Below, piece after piece: positions 26,443 through 35,174 of a stretch of 50,974 nucleotides of DNA; positions within the stretch are counted from its first letter, which is position 1, and each line of letters starts with the position of its first letter. This DNA is from Cohnella nanjingensis. Lineage in GTDB: Bacteria; Bacillota; Bacilli; Paenibacillales; Paenibacillaceae. Location: contig NZ_JACJVP010000010.1 of the NCBI RefSeq assembly GCF_014212125.1, positions 19,000 to 69,973 of the forward strand, given 5' to 3'. The notes below the pieces were generated by a model. That model saw only the letters and a list, made by a program, of their open reading frames with translations. It had not been told where the DNA came from and did not search any database. The position numbers and the translations under genes are program-made.

Positions 26443-27402
26443 ATGAATATATCGGTCATCCTTCCAACCTATCAAGCTGAACCCTATCTGCCAGAGTTGC
26501 TCAAGAGATTAAAAGGTCAGTCGACCCCGCCTCATGAGATTATAGTGGTGGATTCCTCCTCTACAGATCGAACGGTTGAGATCGCTAAACATTCGGGCGC
26601 CAAAGTACTCGTAATAAACAAGGAAGAGTTCGATCATGGCGGCACGAGGAATTATGCAGCCCAGGAAGCCTCAGGGGAGGTCCTGGCCTTTATGACGCAG
26701 GATGCGCTGCCAGAGGGGCGAGACTTCCTTGCTTCCTTGACAGGGCCCCTGAGGGACTCGCAGGTGGCTGCTGTTTGCGGGAGGCAGATCGCTAGAGCTA
26801 ACGCCAATGTGCTGGAGCAGATGACGCGTGAGATTAACTATCCGGAAGAGATGATTCGCAAGTCATTTGGAGACCTAAAGCGATATGGAATCAAGCTATT
26901 CTTTTTTACGAATGTATGTTCAGCCATACGTCGGGATGCATTCATGAAGTTGGGCGGATTCCCGGAGCCTATCATCCTTAATGAAGATATGATACTCGCA
27001 GCGAAATGCATTCTAAGTGGCTACTCCATTGTCTACAATCCAGATGCTGGAGTCATACATTCCCATGATTACACGCTCATGGGACAGTTTCGCCGGAACT
27101 TCGATATAGGCGTCTCTATGAGAATGAACGATTGGATATTCCAATATACGACAGCTGAACGAGAGGGGCGCAAACTCGTTAAGCAGCAGCTAAGTCGTCT
27201 GTGGCGTGGGGGACATTGGCGTTGGATCCCACGCTGGTTCGCAGAGGCTGCTGCCAAGTATGCCGGCTATCGCTTGGGTCTCTCTTACAGGTCTCTGCCG
27301 ATGCGACTTCGTCGAAAATTCAGTATGCATGCAGGCTTCTGGCTGCTTCATGAAGACAAGTTGCAATCGCATGCTTACCAAGGAAGAACACCGTCAGCTT
27401 AA
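26443..27402 (+). CDS. Rhamnosyltransferase-like GT2 glycosyltransferase
   Basis: A cytoplasmic GT-A fold enzyme of 319 residues. Motifs are ISVILPTYQAEPYLPELL, IIVVDSSSTDRT, EEFDHGGTRNYAAQEASGE (the HGGTRN box typical of RfbF-type rhamnosyltransferases), AFMTQDALP in the DXD position and LNEDMILAAKCILSGYSIVY. The C-terminal basic part is typical for membrane association. It follows the ligase gene by 14 nt with a GGGGGGG site before the ATG, so it is in the same operon. With rmlACBD nearby, dTDP-L-rhamnose is the likely donor. Confidence 0.88.
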   Translation: MNISVILPTYQAEPYLPELLKRLKGQSTPPHEIIVVDSSSTDRTVEIAKHSGAKVLVINKEEFDHGGTRNYAAQEASGEVLAFMTQDALPEGRDFLASLTGPLRDSQVAAVCGRQIARANANVLEQMTREINYPEEMIRKSFGDLKRYGIKLFFFTNVCSAIRRDAFMKLGGFPEPIILNEDMILAAKCILSGYSIVYNPDAGVIHSHDYTLMGQFRRNFDIGVSMRMNDWIFQYTTAEREGRKLVKQQLSRLWRGGHWRWIPRWFAEAAAKYAGYRLGLSYRSLPMRLRRKFSMHAGFWLLHEDKLQSHAYQGRTPSA

Positions 27403-27437
27403 TAGAGTTGCAAAAACAGAGAAGAGGATGATGAAAA

Positions 27438-27944
27438 ATGCAAAAGCGTGCCAAACTCTCCATAATCGTTGCCTCTATAACCGCAGCAGTTGCCATTGGT
27501 GGCGTAGGCTGGTATCAGTCCGCATATGCAGACAGTCAACAGTCCACTCCAGGATATTCAGATGATCCTATCGTAACCAAGAGCTATGTAGACCAGAAAG
27601 TAGCTGAGTTGGTAAAACAAGAACTAGACAAAATTGGGGCAGGGACGGGATCTGGAGGCGCTAGTTCGTCGGCTAAGCTCGAGGTAGTCACCGTACCCTT
27701 CGGTAAGAAGATTATCGTCGAAGACGGAGGAGAGCTCATCATAAGAGCCGGTAAAGCTATTGCCTATAGCACGGACGCAAACGGACTGTCCGATATGACT
27801 GACGGACTGGATATTGCGCCTGGCAAGGCGGTAGGGAATAACCATCTGATTTTATTCCCACGCGGTGGAAGAGGCGTAGAAGCGGATCCGAAGCAGAAGA
27901 ATGGATTGACGGTGTTGGTGCGGGGGAAGTATTTGATTAATTGA
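27438..27944 (+). CDS. Small secreted protein of unknown function at the end of the glycan operon
   Basis: A 168-residue protein. The signal peptide or anchor is residues 5-31 (LSIIVASITAAVAIGGVGWY, likely cut after AYA). A short helical stretch follows (SYVDQKVAELVKQELDKIG, about 49-67), then a Gly/Ser linker (GAGTGSGGASSSA) and a C-terminal domain (about 84-168) with VPFGKKIIVEDGGELIIRAG and LILFPRGGRGVEAD. I recognise the domain only as a conserved Firmicute hypothetical that occurs in surface loci. No catalytic signature is visible. The ATG follows GAGGATGATG, 35 nt after the GT2 gene. A bidirectional terminator lies just after it. Confidence 0.75.
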   Translation: MQKRAKLSIIVASITAAVAIGGVGWYQSAYADSQQSTPGYSDDPIVTKSYVDQKVAELVKQELDKIGAGTGSGGASSSAKLEVVTVPFGKKIIVEDGGELIIRAGKAIAYSTDANGLSDMTDGLDIAPGKAVGNNHLILFPRGGRGVEADPKQKNGLTVLVRGKYLIN

Positions 27945-27961
27945 GGAAAACAAAAATAAAT

Positions 27962-28006
27962 CGGTGAGGAAACGAGACGCAATTGGAGCTCGATTCTCAC
28001 CGTTTT
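27962..28006. terminator. Bidirectional terminator between convergent operons
   Basis: CGGTGAG (27962-27968) pairs with CTCACCG (27996-28002), with an inner ACGAG/CTCG pairing. T-rich sequence follows on the plus strand (TTTTCTATT), and on the minus strand the flank reads ATTTATTTTTG. It separates the plus-strand operon from the minus-strand island. Confidence 0.75.
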
Positions 28007-28020
28007 CTATTAAAACATTA

Positions 28021-29325
28021 TTATTTGAACCTAGACTTGAGCGTATTAAATATTTTCCTAATTAGGAAAGAATACTGTTTTTTTCTGAAGTAATAATGAA
28101 GTTTGACAAAGTAGAAGCTAAATTTGCTCGAACCTCGTATAGATAACTGTTCATTCTTGCCAGTTGATATTAAATATCGATCTTTGACCAACGGCTGAAC
28201 ACATTGCTGCCAGTAAAATTGTTTTTTTAAGTTGGGTCCTATCACATAGTCGTTTAGATTAGAAAGCATTTTATTAATAGTTTCTGCTAATGTGTCTGCG
28301 TCTTCACATGGAATGTTAAGACCTATCTTATTAACGGTTACATACTCAGAGAGTATATCCCCTTCAGTAGAAATTACGGGAAGATCACACCAGATATAGT
28401 CTAAAATCCGAGTTCGAAAGGAAAAACGTGTCTCTATATGATTGAAGTGCAAGCTTAAACCGATGTCAGCTTCTAATAAATAATTATGACGTTTATTATA
28501 ATCAACCCACTCATTAAAAAACACATATTTATCTGTAAGTCCCAGGCTGTTGCTCAAGTCCATTGCTTTTGTCACCATAGTCATATCAGCTAAATTAGCA
28601 TTAGGATGAACAGTACCCATAAAGAACAATTTAACATCGGAACGTTGTTCACAGATTTTACTTATTGCACGAATAGCTGTTAAGGGGTCAAGCCAATCCC
28701 AAAGACCCCCACCCCAAAGTATTACTTTATCATCTCGATTAATTCCCGGATAAACACCTTTGAGTACCTGTTCGGTTTTTGTTGGTATTTCTTCCGATAG
28801 TCCAAAGGGAACAATATCAATTAGATGATAGAACGTCTTATCAATCTCATATTCTTTTGGGTTAATACGATTTATTGCAGATAACATACCCAACCAGAAG
28901 TCACGTTGTTTCTCGGAAGCACAAATGAAAAAATCACCATGTTTTAGTTGATCCAACAAGATAGTAAGCGAGGATTGATGCATATTCAAAGAAAAAGTTG
29001 AATCACTGAACATTTCAAAATTCTCGAAAATAAAAGGATCGTATAAATCAATAATTAGTGGAATTCCTAATTTTTTAATATATGGACTTTCCCACAGTTT
29101 AGTACCTTGTATGATTATGGCATCCGCTTTTTTAGCATGTTCGATGAATACCTTTCTTGAAAACTCTATAACTGGAAAGTCAGCTTTAAGAAGGCAGTTG
29201 TTGGGGGTGAAGAGTGTTACTTCCAAATGCTTTGATAATTCCTTGGCGATATTCCAGTATCGAATAGCGGGACCTGCCATTTTTACTTCTATTGAATCGG
29301 GGGAAAGAATAACAATTTTATTCAA
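28021..29325 (-). CDS. Glycosyltransferase, GT4/group 1 type
   Basis: A 434-residue GT-B fold enzyme, last gene of the minus-strand island. The N-terminus is KIVILSPDSIEVKMAGPAIR with the Gly-rich loop, followed by YWNIAKELSKHLEVTLFTPN. The second lobe starts at VILWGGGLWDWLDPLTAIRA and has KLFFMGTVHPN, WVDYNKRHNYLLEADIGLSL and DYIWCDLPVISTEGDILSEY, typical of GT4 donor-binding lobes. TTG 29325 is chosen because GGAGG lies 8 nt upstream and the start overlaps the previous stop (TTGA); a TTG at 29340 overlaps that site. The sugar donor and acceptor are unknown. The gene is AT-rich like the whole island. Confidence 0.82.
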   Translation of the reverse strand: MNKIVILSPDSIEVKMAGPAIRYWNIAKELSKHLEVTLFTPNNCLLKADFPVIEFSRKVFIEHAKKADAIIIQGTKLWESPYIKKLGIPLIIDLYDPFIFENFEMFSDSTFSLNMHQSSLTILLDQLKHGDFFICASEKQRDFWLGMLSAINRINPKEYEIDKTFYHLIDIVPFGLSEEIPTKTEQVLKGVYPGINRDDKVILWGGGLWDWLDPLTAIRAISKICEQRSDVKLFFMGTVHPNANLADMTMVTKAMDLSNSLGLTDKYVFFNEWVDYNKRHNYLLEADIGLSLHFNHIETRFSFRTRILDYIWCDLPVISTEGDILSEYVTVNKIGLNIPCEDADTLAETINKMLSNLNDYVIGPNLKKQFYWQQCVQPLVKDRYLISTGKNEQLSIRGSSKFSFYFVKLHYYFRKKQYSFLIRKIFNTLKSRFK

Positions 29326-31328
29326 TGTACTTTCCTCCAAGTTCCCCTAACTACTCTTTTTACAATTTTGAATGCGCTGATTCCCCATTTTGGCAATCTT
29401 CTCCGATATCCAACCTTCCAAAAAGAGTCATGAATTGCTCTTCTGTATTTAACAGGACGAAATAAATTAATCCAGTGGGGAGGTTTAGCGATAAACTTTT
29501 TCAAATAAACATCTCCAAAGCCTTCTGCATGTTTCAAATTCCCAAGATTGATAGCTTCAAGTTTTGTTGGGTTATACAGTACTCTCTTTAATGGCGTTAG
29601 TGTAAACTTCGGAATTGAAGGAGCAATTCCGAGCTTATCAAGTGCTATTTTAAAATCAATAATAAATTCCAGGGCACCCGTCTGCAAGTTTTTAAGATGA
29701 GTTAAATCATTATTATCTGGGATATTGTCATCAAATACTGGAACAGGTTTATTAAACTCATCCTCTTCAAACTTTATGAGGCTGCCATGAGGTGCGGAGA
29801 ATATATATTCAAAGATTTCCACACATTGTTGAATAAAATCCAAATTAGCTGCAGATAACCCGCGATCTACAACAAATCCTTTTGCATTAAATGCTTCGGA
29901 CTCATACTTTTTGATCCCGTCAAACGTCCCCAAATAATAACCACGAAGCGGTTGAATAGATTCTAAAGTGTCTAGAATTTTTAATAGCGAATTTTGCATA
30001 GAACCATGCCAGCCAATATCAACAACACCAATACGCTCTTGACTAATAAAATTCTCCTGTAATAAGTACTTTTCAAGAGCGGATCTTTCTTTTTTTGCAA
30101 TTTGAAGGATGTCATTTTCGATTTTTAAATATAGTTTACGAAGCATTTCATAATCTTTTCCATTAATCACTTTGTGGTCAATGGAAGAAAAGCCCACTTC
30201 AGAAATTTGGGGTTGATATAATTTAGCATCAAGGCTTATCCGTTTTAAAAACTGTTTTACAGTTAATATACTCGTACCGCTAACTAGAAAATCCATAGTT
30301 GAATCGTTTATTTCTGTAATGCCTGCAATATTCAGACAACGACGGGAGGCAAATAAATAGGTGGAATCTGGAATATCAGTTCGATCTTCTGCTAGAATAT
30401 CGTACGCTTTCTTCATTACGAAGCCATCACGAGACAAGAAAAATAATTTTTTTACTTTGTCAATTGAGGATTGCTCTATGATCCAATTTGTAAATCCATA
30501 ATAAAGGATTCCTACTACCTGATAGCCAAATGAATACCAAAAATCATCCTCCTTAGAAGGAGAATTCATACGATTAACTTGCAAGCCTAGATAGATAGTC
30601 TCATGAAAATCAATAAAATTCCCTTCGAGACCCAAAGAAAGCGGTGTGAAGAGTTTCTTATTTTGAACGCGATCTAAACATTTTTCGTAATGAATTGCAT
30701 TAATTTTATTCTTTTTTGCATTCAAAAAATCGGAATTATAATTATCCCCAATATGCAAAAGATCTTGGGGATGCCAAGCATTCTCTTTTAAAATTAGCTC
30801 ATAAAGTTCTCCGGTAGACTTCGTTATTCCGATTTCTGAGGATAAGTATAATTTGTAGAATTGGTTATATCCATTTTGGTCTAAAATGTTTTCGATCGTA
30901 CTCCTTGGCAAATACATATCAGAGGTGAGTATTACTGTTTTACCTTTATTCAAGCAGTATAAATAAATATCTCTCATATAAGGATTGGGAATGCAAACAG
31001 CTAGTTCAGTTTGAATCTCTTGTTGCATTAACTGATTTCCTTCATCTGAGTTAATGTCCGAGATTTCAATTAATACTTGATAAATATCAGAAAGTGAAAC
31101 TTCGGTCTTTTGTGAATTATCCCATGCGTGTTTCCGGGCTATTATTTCTGCTTCAATTCGAGTTTCGGCAAAAGAGAAGTTCATATTTTGTGGCATGTTG
31201 TCCGCAATGATTTTAAAAAGGTCTGTAGGAATATATAGAGATCGTAAAATAAGGGTATCGAATATGTCAAATGAGACATATTTTGATTGGTCTATAGCAC
31301 TAAGAATACGATCGTTATTTTTTATCAC
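29322..31328 (-). CDS. HAD-superfamily hydrolase-like protein with large C-terminal domain (COG5610-like)
   Basis: A 668-residue protein. Residues 1-225 form a HAD domain with all four motifs: VSFDIFDTLILRS (nucleophile Asp near 21 and second Asp), ILTSDMYLPRST (motif II Ser/Thr), EIGITKSTGELY (motif III Lys) and LLHIGDNYNSDF (motif IV Asp). Residues 230-550 contain LFFLSRDGFVMKKAYDIL and GVVDIGWHGSMQNSLLKIL, which recur in COG5610-type proteins of polysaccharide loci. The last 100 residues are basic (LFRPVKYRRAIHDSFWKVGY), possibly membrane-associating. Substrate is unknown; a sugar-phosphate or lipid-linked glycan role is inferred from position. The GTG start has only a weak site (GAGGGA). 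Confidence 0.78.
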   Translation of the reverse strand: MIKNNDRILSAIDQSKYVSFDIFDTLILRSLYIPTDLFKIIADNMPQNMNFSFAETRIEAEIIARKHAWDNSQKTEVSLSDIYQVLIEISDINSDEGNQLMQQEIQTELAVCIPNPYMRDIYLYCLNKGKTVILTSDMYLPRSTIENILDQNGYNQFYKLYLSSEIGITKSTGELYELILKENAWHPQDLLHIGDNYNSDFLNAKKNKINAIHYEKCLDRVQNKKLFTPLSLGLEGNFIDFHETIYLGLQVNRMNSPSKEDDFWYSFGYQVVGILYYGFTNWIIEQSSIDKVKKLFFLSRDGFVMKKAYDILAEDRTDIPDSTYLFASRRCLNIAGITEINDSTMDFLVSGTSILTVKQFLKRISLDAKLYQPQISEVGFSSIDHKVINGKDYEMLRKLYLKIENDILQIAKKERSALEKYLLQENFISQERIGVVDIGWHGSMQNSLLKILDTLESIQPLRGYYLGTFDGIKKYESEAFNAKGFVVDRGLSAANLDFIQQCVEIFEYIFSAPHGSLIKFEEDEFNKPVPVFDDNIPDNNDLTHLKNLQTGALEFIIDFKIALDKLGIAPSIPKFTLTPLKRVLYNPTKLEAINLGNLKHAEGFGDVYLKKFIAKPPHWINLFRPVKYRRAIHDSFWKVGYRRRLPKWGISAFKIVKRVVRGTWRKVH

Positions 31329-31343
31329 GTAATATTCCCTCGC

Positions 31344-32243
31344 TTAATTTCGGCGAAATAGAATTCTTAAAAATCTATTTGATTTAATGTTGCTTATAAA
31401 CGATTCTATAGGAGATATTTGGGAATGAACTATTTCGAAACTCTTACTTGTATTAATAAGAAATCCCAATCCTTGTTTTCCTGCATTGAGATCCTTGCGC
31501 AAGAAGTCGTTTCTAACTATGGTGTCATAATATTTATGCTTACTGTCGCCTCCGATTACAGAATTACTGTAATCTCCATTCGTAATCTCTAAGCGGTGGT
31601 GATAATATGCCAATTCCTCATGTATCACATGTATATTGTGTTTCTCAATAAATCTCAAATTAAACTCCCAATCGCCTAATACAGGAAGATCCTCTCTATA
31701 CAAGCCAATTTCGTTAATAACGGATCTATGATAAACGAAAGAAATTGGAGGAAAGACATTATCTGCTGCCATTCTGTAAATCGTAATAGACCTCAGCCAT
31801 ACGTTATAAGGTTCTTTATGGTGAATGGTAACAGTTTTCTGATCAATGTTTTCCAAGATCCTTGTACTGTGAGTAATAACTCCATAGGTATTAGGATAGA
31901 GATTATTATCCAAAAAATCCACGCACTTTTTCAAGAATAGTGGATGCCAGGAATCATCGTCATCATGAATCACAATGTATTTGCTATCGACATATGATAT
32001 TCCTGCATTAGATGCAGCTTCCATACCTTTGGACGTGCTATGATGAATGGTGACAATTCTATTGTTAGCTTTACTTTCATATTGCTGTACTAATTGATCA
32101 ACAGCGGATTGTTCTCCACCATCATTTACTATAACCATTATCCAATCTTGAAACTCTTGATTAATTACACTCTCAATAGCGCGTTTCAACAGGATGTTTC
32201 TGTTTTTTGTTCGAGTAATTACTGCTACTTTTCCATAATGCAT
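31344..32243 (-). CDS. GT2-family glycosyltransferase
   Basis: A 299-residue GT-A fold enzyme. Motifs are KVAVITRTKNRNILLKRAIE, MVIVNDGGEQ, KGMEAASNAGISYVDSKYIV and the metal-binding IHDDDDSWHP, then LPVLGDWEFNLRFIEKHNIH, typical of the acceptor-side ED/W motif. The tail carries the PPT-like YHHRLEITNGDYS seen in similar GT2 enzymes. It starts 2 nt after the stop of the pyruvyl transferase gene, so the two are coupled. It probably adds a sugar during extension of the exported glycan. Confidence 0.85.
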   Translation of the reverse strand: MHYGKVAVITRTKNRNILLKRAIESVINQEFQDWIMVIVNDGGEQSAVDQLVQQYESKANNRIVTIHHSTSKGMEAASNAGISYVDSKYIVIHDDDDSWHPLFLKKCVDFLDNNLYPNTYGVITHSTRILENIDQKTVTIHHKEPYNVWLRSITIYRMAADNVFPPISFVYHRSVINEIGLYREDLPVLGDWEFNLRFIEKHNIHVIHEELAYYHHRLEITNGDYSNSVIGGDSKHKYYDTIVRNDFLRKDLNAGKQGLGFLINTSKSFEIVHSQISPIESFISNIKSNRFLRILFRRN

Positions 32244-32245
32244 AT

Positions 32246-33895
32246 CTAAGTGTCCATCCTTTTCTTAATCTTATATTTGATATAGTTAATCCAACTATTT
32301 AAATGTTCTAGTTGCTTTTCAAGATTTTCGGAGTACTCACGGCATTGTGAATACTCTCTATGCACCTGTTCTAATTCTACTGTAGATTTTAGCAAATCAG
32401 CCTGATGGTTAATAAGTTCATCTTTCAATTCATCAAAGATCGCCTGGTTTTGATCTAGTTTTGAAATCAATACTTGATGTTTATTCCACCAAGAATCGGT
32501 CTGTTCTTTCTGCCATTCAAGCTCCTGTGTGATTTGTTGATGTTTGTTCCACCAAGAATCCGTTTGTTCTTTTTGCCATTGAAGCTCCTGAATTGAGCGC
32601 TGGTACTTTTCCCACCATATATTTGTTTGTTCTCTTTGCCATTGAAGGCTTGTATTGAGATTTTTTTGTATTTGATCATCTTTATAAGAAAAGGCTAAAT
32701 TAGTAGACGTAATAATGTAATTGATTTTTTCAATTTTCAACTTTTCATTACGATGAGCTAAAAAATCTGACTTTAAAATATATATCCAATCCTGGCGTTC
32801 TTTGAGTTTTGCTTCGTAATCAGGGACATAGGGAGCATTTAAGAATTCGTCAAGTGTTCCTTTATTATCTAGAGCTCCCCGCTTTTGATCGTAATAGTCA
32901 TTAAAAGAAAATAAATGACATGGGATGCCTAACATATTCAAAAACATTGTTGTATGGTAGGAAGACGTTACTCCTAAATTGCCGAGTTGTAATAAGTCGT
33001 CATTCTGAATGGTTTGATACTCAAGCGCCATTATAGCTAAGTTTTGTACGACATAGGTGTCAAATGGGAATTCGTCTTCAAGATCGATAATTGTTTCAAG
33101 GGTATCCCGTACAACATAACGTTTATCGGAATACATTTGAAGCAATTGTAATTTATTGTTGTATGCCTTAATTCTCTTGAGACTATTTGAGATTGTATTT
33201 ATAGCATGCTCAAGCTTTTCATGAGTATAGGACGATGTGTTGACATGAAACATAATTTGGTCATTTATTTGAAATTTTAAATTGTTCTTCATTGATTGAA
33301 TAATATCGCTTGCATCGTCAAATGAGTATCCTCCCTTCCAACCAGCCATCTTAATAAGATTGGCTGATTCATAATCCCTTCCTCCAATAAGCGAAGGGGA
33401 ATATGTTTGTATGTGCTGAGATAAATTCGAAATGAAATTTTTATCTAGTTGTTGTCCAGTAATAACATAATGCTCTATTTTAAAAGTCTTCAACAAAAAC
33501 TCTACAATTGATAATTTAAATTCTCCCCACATTGTATTTAAATATCCTCCACCGTATAAGTGCAGGTGATGCACTCCAGTCGAGGTATGAATTTGTTGAA
33601 GCATGAAGGAAGGATCAGATTGTAAATTATAATCGAAAAAAATAAATGTTATATCCCCAAACCACTTTCTCAATTTTGCAAAAAAGCTATAAGAGCTAAT
33701 AGATTCTAATGCACAAACTACAACCGGTATTAAGTCAGTATGCGAGCGATGAAATTCTAACGCACCTTTTAGCTGTAAGATATCCCCGAAATTACTATAA
33801 CCAATATAGCTTCCAAACAACAACACCTTTTCCTCTGCTGTATTAAGTTGTTCTATAGATCTTGAATCAGCATAAAGATAAATATTATCGTACAT
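32246..33895 (-). CDS. Polysaccharide pyruvyl transferase-like protein with coiled-coil repeat tail
   Basis: A 549-residue protein with two parts. Residues 20-345 match the polysaccharide pyruvyl transferase fold: LLFGSYIGYSNFGDILQLKG, LHLYGGGYLNTMWGEF, LIGGRDYESANLIKMAGWKG and LGVTSSYHTTMFLNMLGIPC, where His corresponds to the conserved His of CsaB. Residues about 395-549 form a long helical tail. Within it, residues 417-479 are three exact 21-residue repeats (consensus LQWQKEQTDSWWNKHQ plus five residues). A further Glu/Gln-rich helix follows. It overlaps wzt by 11 nt. By analogy with coiled-coil chain terminators such as WbdD, it may cap the glycan with pyruvate and set its length. This is inference. 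A pure structural role is possible. Confidence 0.78.
   Translation of the reverse strand: MYDNIYLYADSRSIEQLNTAEEKVLLFGSYIGYSNFGDILQLKGALEFHRSHTDLIPVVVCALESISSYSFFAKLRKWFGDITFIFFDYNLQSDPSFMLQQIHTSTGVHHLHLYGGGYLNTMWGEFKLSIVEFLLKTFKIEHYVITGQQLDKNFISNLSQHIQTYSPSLIGGRDYESANLIKMAGWKGGYSFDDASDIIQSMKNNLKFQINDQIMFHVNTSSYTHEKLEHAINTISNSLKRIKAYNNKLQLLQMYSDKRYVVRDTLETIIDLEDEFPFDTYVVQNLAIMALEYQTIQNDDLLQLGNLGVTSSYHTTMFLNMLGIPCHLFSFNDYYDQKRGALDNKGTLDEFLNAPYVPDYEAKLKERQDWIYILKSDFLAHRNEKLKIEKINYIITSTNLAFSYKDDQIQKNLNTSLQWQREQTNIWWEKYQRSIQELQWQKEQTDSWWNKHQQITQELEWQKEQTDSWWNKHQVLISKLDQNQAIFDELKDELINHQADLLKSTVELEQVHREYSQCREYSENLEKQLEHLNSWINYIKYKIKKRMDT
32459..32647 (-). repeat. Three in-frame 63-bp tandem repeats in the pyruvyl transferase tail
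   Basis: Units at 32585-32647, 32522-32584 and 32459-32521 are each exactly 63 bp and encode LQWQREQTNIWW, LQWQKEQTDSWW and LEWQKEQTDSWW blocks. Units two and three are the most alike. The unit is six amphipathic helix turns, so gain or loss keeps frame and helix phase. Confidence 0.93.
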
Positions 33896-35174
33896 CTATA
33901 TCCACCTCAAAATCTTGTTTAAACTTAAACCACATTGGATCCTTTAAATTAGCAATTACTTTAAATACATAGGCTGTTTCATCGTTATAAATATGAATAT
34001 TATCGCTTCGGTCCCATTTTGAAACTTGATTTAGTCGGAGATTAATTGAGTAGGATTCCCCGCCTCTTAATAACATGATGCTTTTGAAAGATATCGTTAT
34101 TAGTGAGTTTTTCTTTACGGAGAAGCTTCTCTGAAATTTATTAAAAGTACTTTCTCCAGTAAGTTCAATGCCGTACTGATCACGAAGTAACATACCAACA
34201 CTTAGATTTGGAAAGTCAGCATTGGCATAGATTTGGACCTTAATCGTAAATGGTTCATTCTGTTCTAAAGATTCAGTAAACTGTTCATACTGATTCAACA
34301 ATTGGATGCTTCGAACATCGAGAACATCCATTTTATCTATGTCGAGCGCTGAAGTATTCTCAATGAAGGATGTAGTAGAGGGAGCAGACCCTTCAAACTC
34401 GTTTGATTGCTGGTCGGATGACACAATTCGATTGTTTTCCAGGTATATTTCGTTTAAATACGAGTTGGATATTTTTACGGCGTCATCAACTGATCGAATG
34501 CTTCCATTTTCTAGCCAAATTGCTTTGGTGCAAAGAGATCTTACAGCTTCAGGAGAATGGCTCACAAAAAATAAAGTGACACCTTTGCTAACCATTTTCT
34601 TTATTTTAGCCATACATTTGTGTTGAAACATTGCATCGCCAACAGATAGTGCCTCATCAACTATTAGAATATCCGGTTCTGTATGGACAGCAACGGCAAA
34701 TGCTAGACGCACATACATTCCGCTAGAGTATGTTTTTACAGGTTGATCAATAAAATCCCCAATCTCAGCAAATGCTACTATTTCCTCATAGCGCTCCTCG
34801 ATTTCTTTTTTGGATAACCCCCAAATAGCAGCATTTAATAGAACATTTTCTTTTCCTGTGAATTCTGGATTAAAGCCACTGCCGAGCTCAAGTAATGCAG
34901 CTATTTTGCCTTTGATTTCTATTTTCCCAGTTGTTGGCGTGAGCGTTCCAGCGAGAATTTGCAAAGTTGTGCTTTTTCCAGATCCATTTCGGCCTATGAG
35001 ACCATATGTTTCCCCTTTTTTAACATCAAAAGATATATCCTTTATTGCCCAAAAATCTTCGTAGTATTGTTTTCTTGAACCCCAAAGCATTTGTTTTAGA
35101 CGATCATTGGGTTTTTTATACATACGATATGATTTGCTGACGTTTTGAAACGAAATGATTACATCAGAGGACAT
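33885..35174 (-). CDS. ABC transporter ATP-binding protein, Wzt/TagH type with C-terminal glycan-binding domain
   Basis: Powers export of a lipid-linked polysaccharide with the adjacent permease. It has 429 residues. The ATPase part shows Walker A GRNGSGKST (61-69), the Q-loop region ELGSGFNPEFTGKENV, signature YSSGMYVRLAFA (near 149), Walker B ILIVDEAL (near 170) and the H-loop FFVSHSPEAV. Residues about 280-429 form a beta-rich Wzt_C-like domain (FTIKVQIYANADFPNLSVGM, MLLRGGESYSINLRLNQVSK). In known systems this domain binds the capped, non-reducing end of the glycan. ATG 35174 is chosen because GGGAGG lies 9 nt upstream; it overlaps the permease stop by 11 nt. Confidence 0.92.
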   Translation of the reverse strand: MSSDVIISFQNVSKSYRMYKKPNDRLKQMLWGSRKQYYEDFWAIKDISFDVKKGETYGLIGRNGSGKSTTLQILAGTLTPTTGKIEIKGKIAALLELGSGFNPEFTGKENVLLNAAIWGLSKKEIEERYEEIVAFAEIGDFIDQPVKTYSSGMYVRLAFAVAVHTEPDILIVDEALSVGDAMFQHKCMAKIKKMVSKGVTLFFVSHSPEAVRSLCTKAIWLENGSIRSVDDAVKISNSYLNEIYLENNRIVSSDQQSNEFEGSAPSTTSFIENTSALDIDKMDVLDVRSIQLLNQYEQFTESLEQNEPFTIKVQIYANADFPNLSVGMLLRDQYGIELTGESTFNKFQRSFSVKKNSLITISFKSIMLLRGGESYSINLRLNQVSKWDRSDNIHIYNDETAYVFKVIANLKDPMWFKFKQDFEVDIDVR

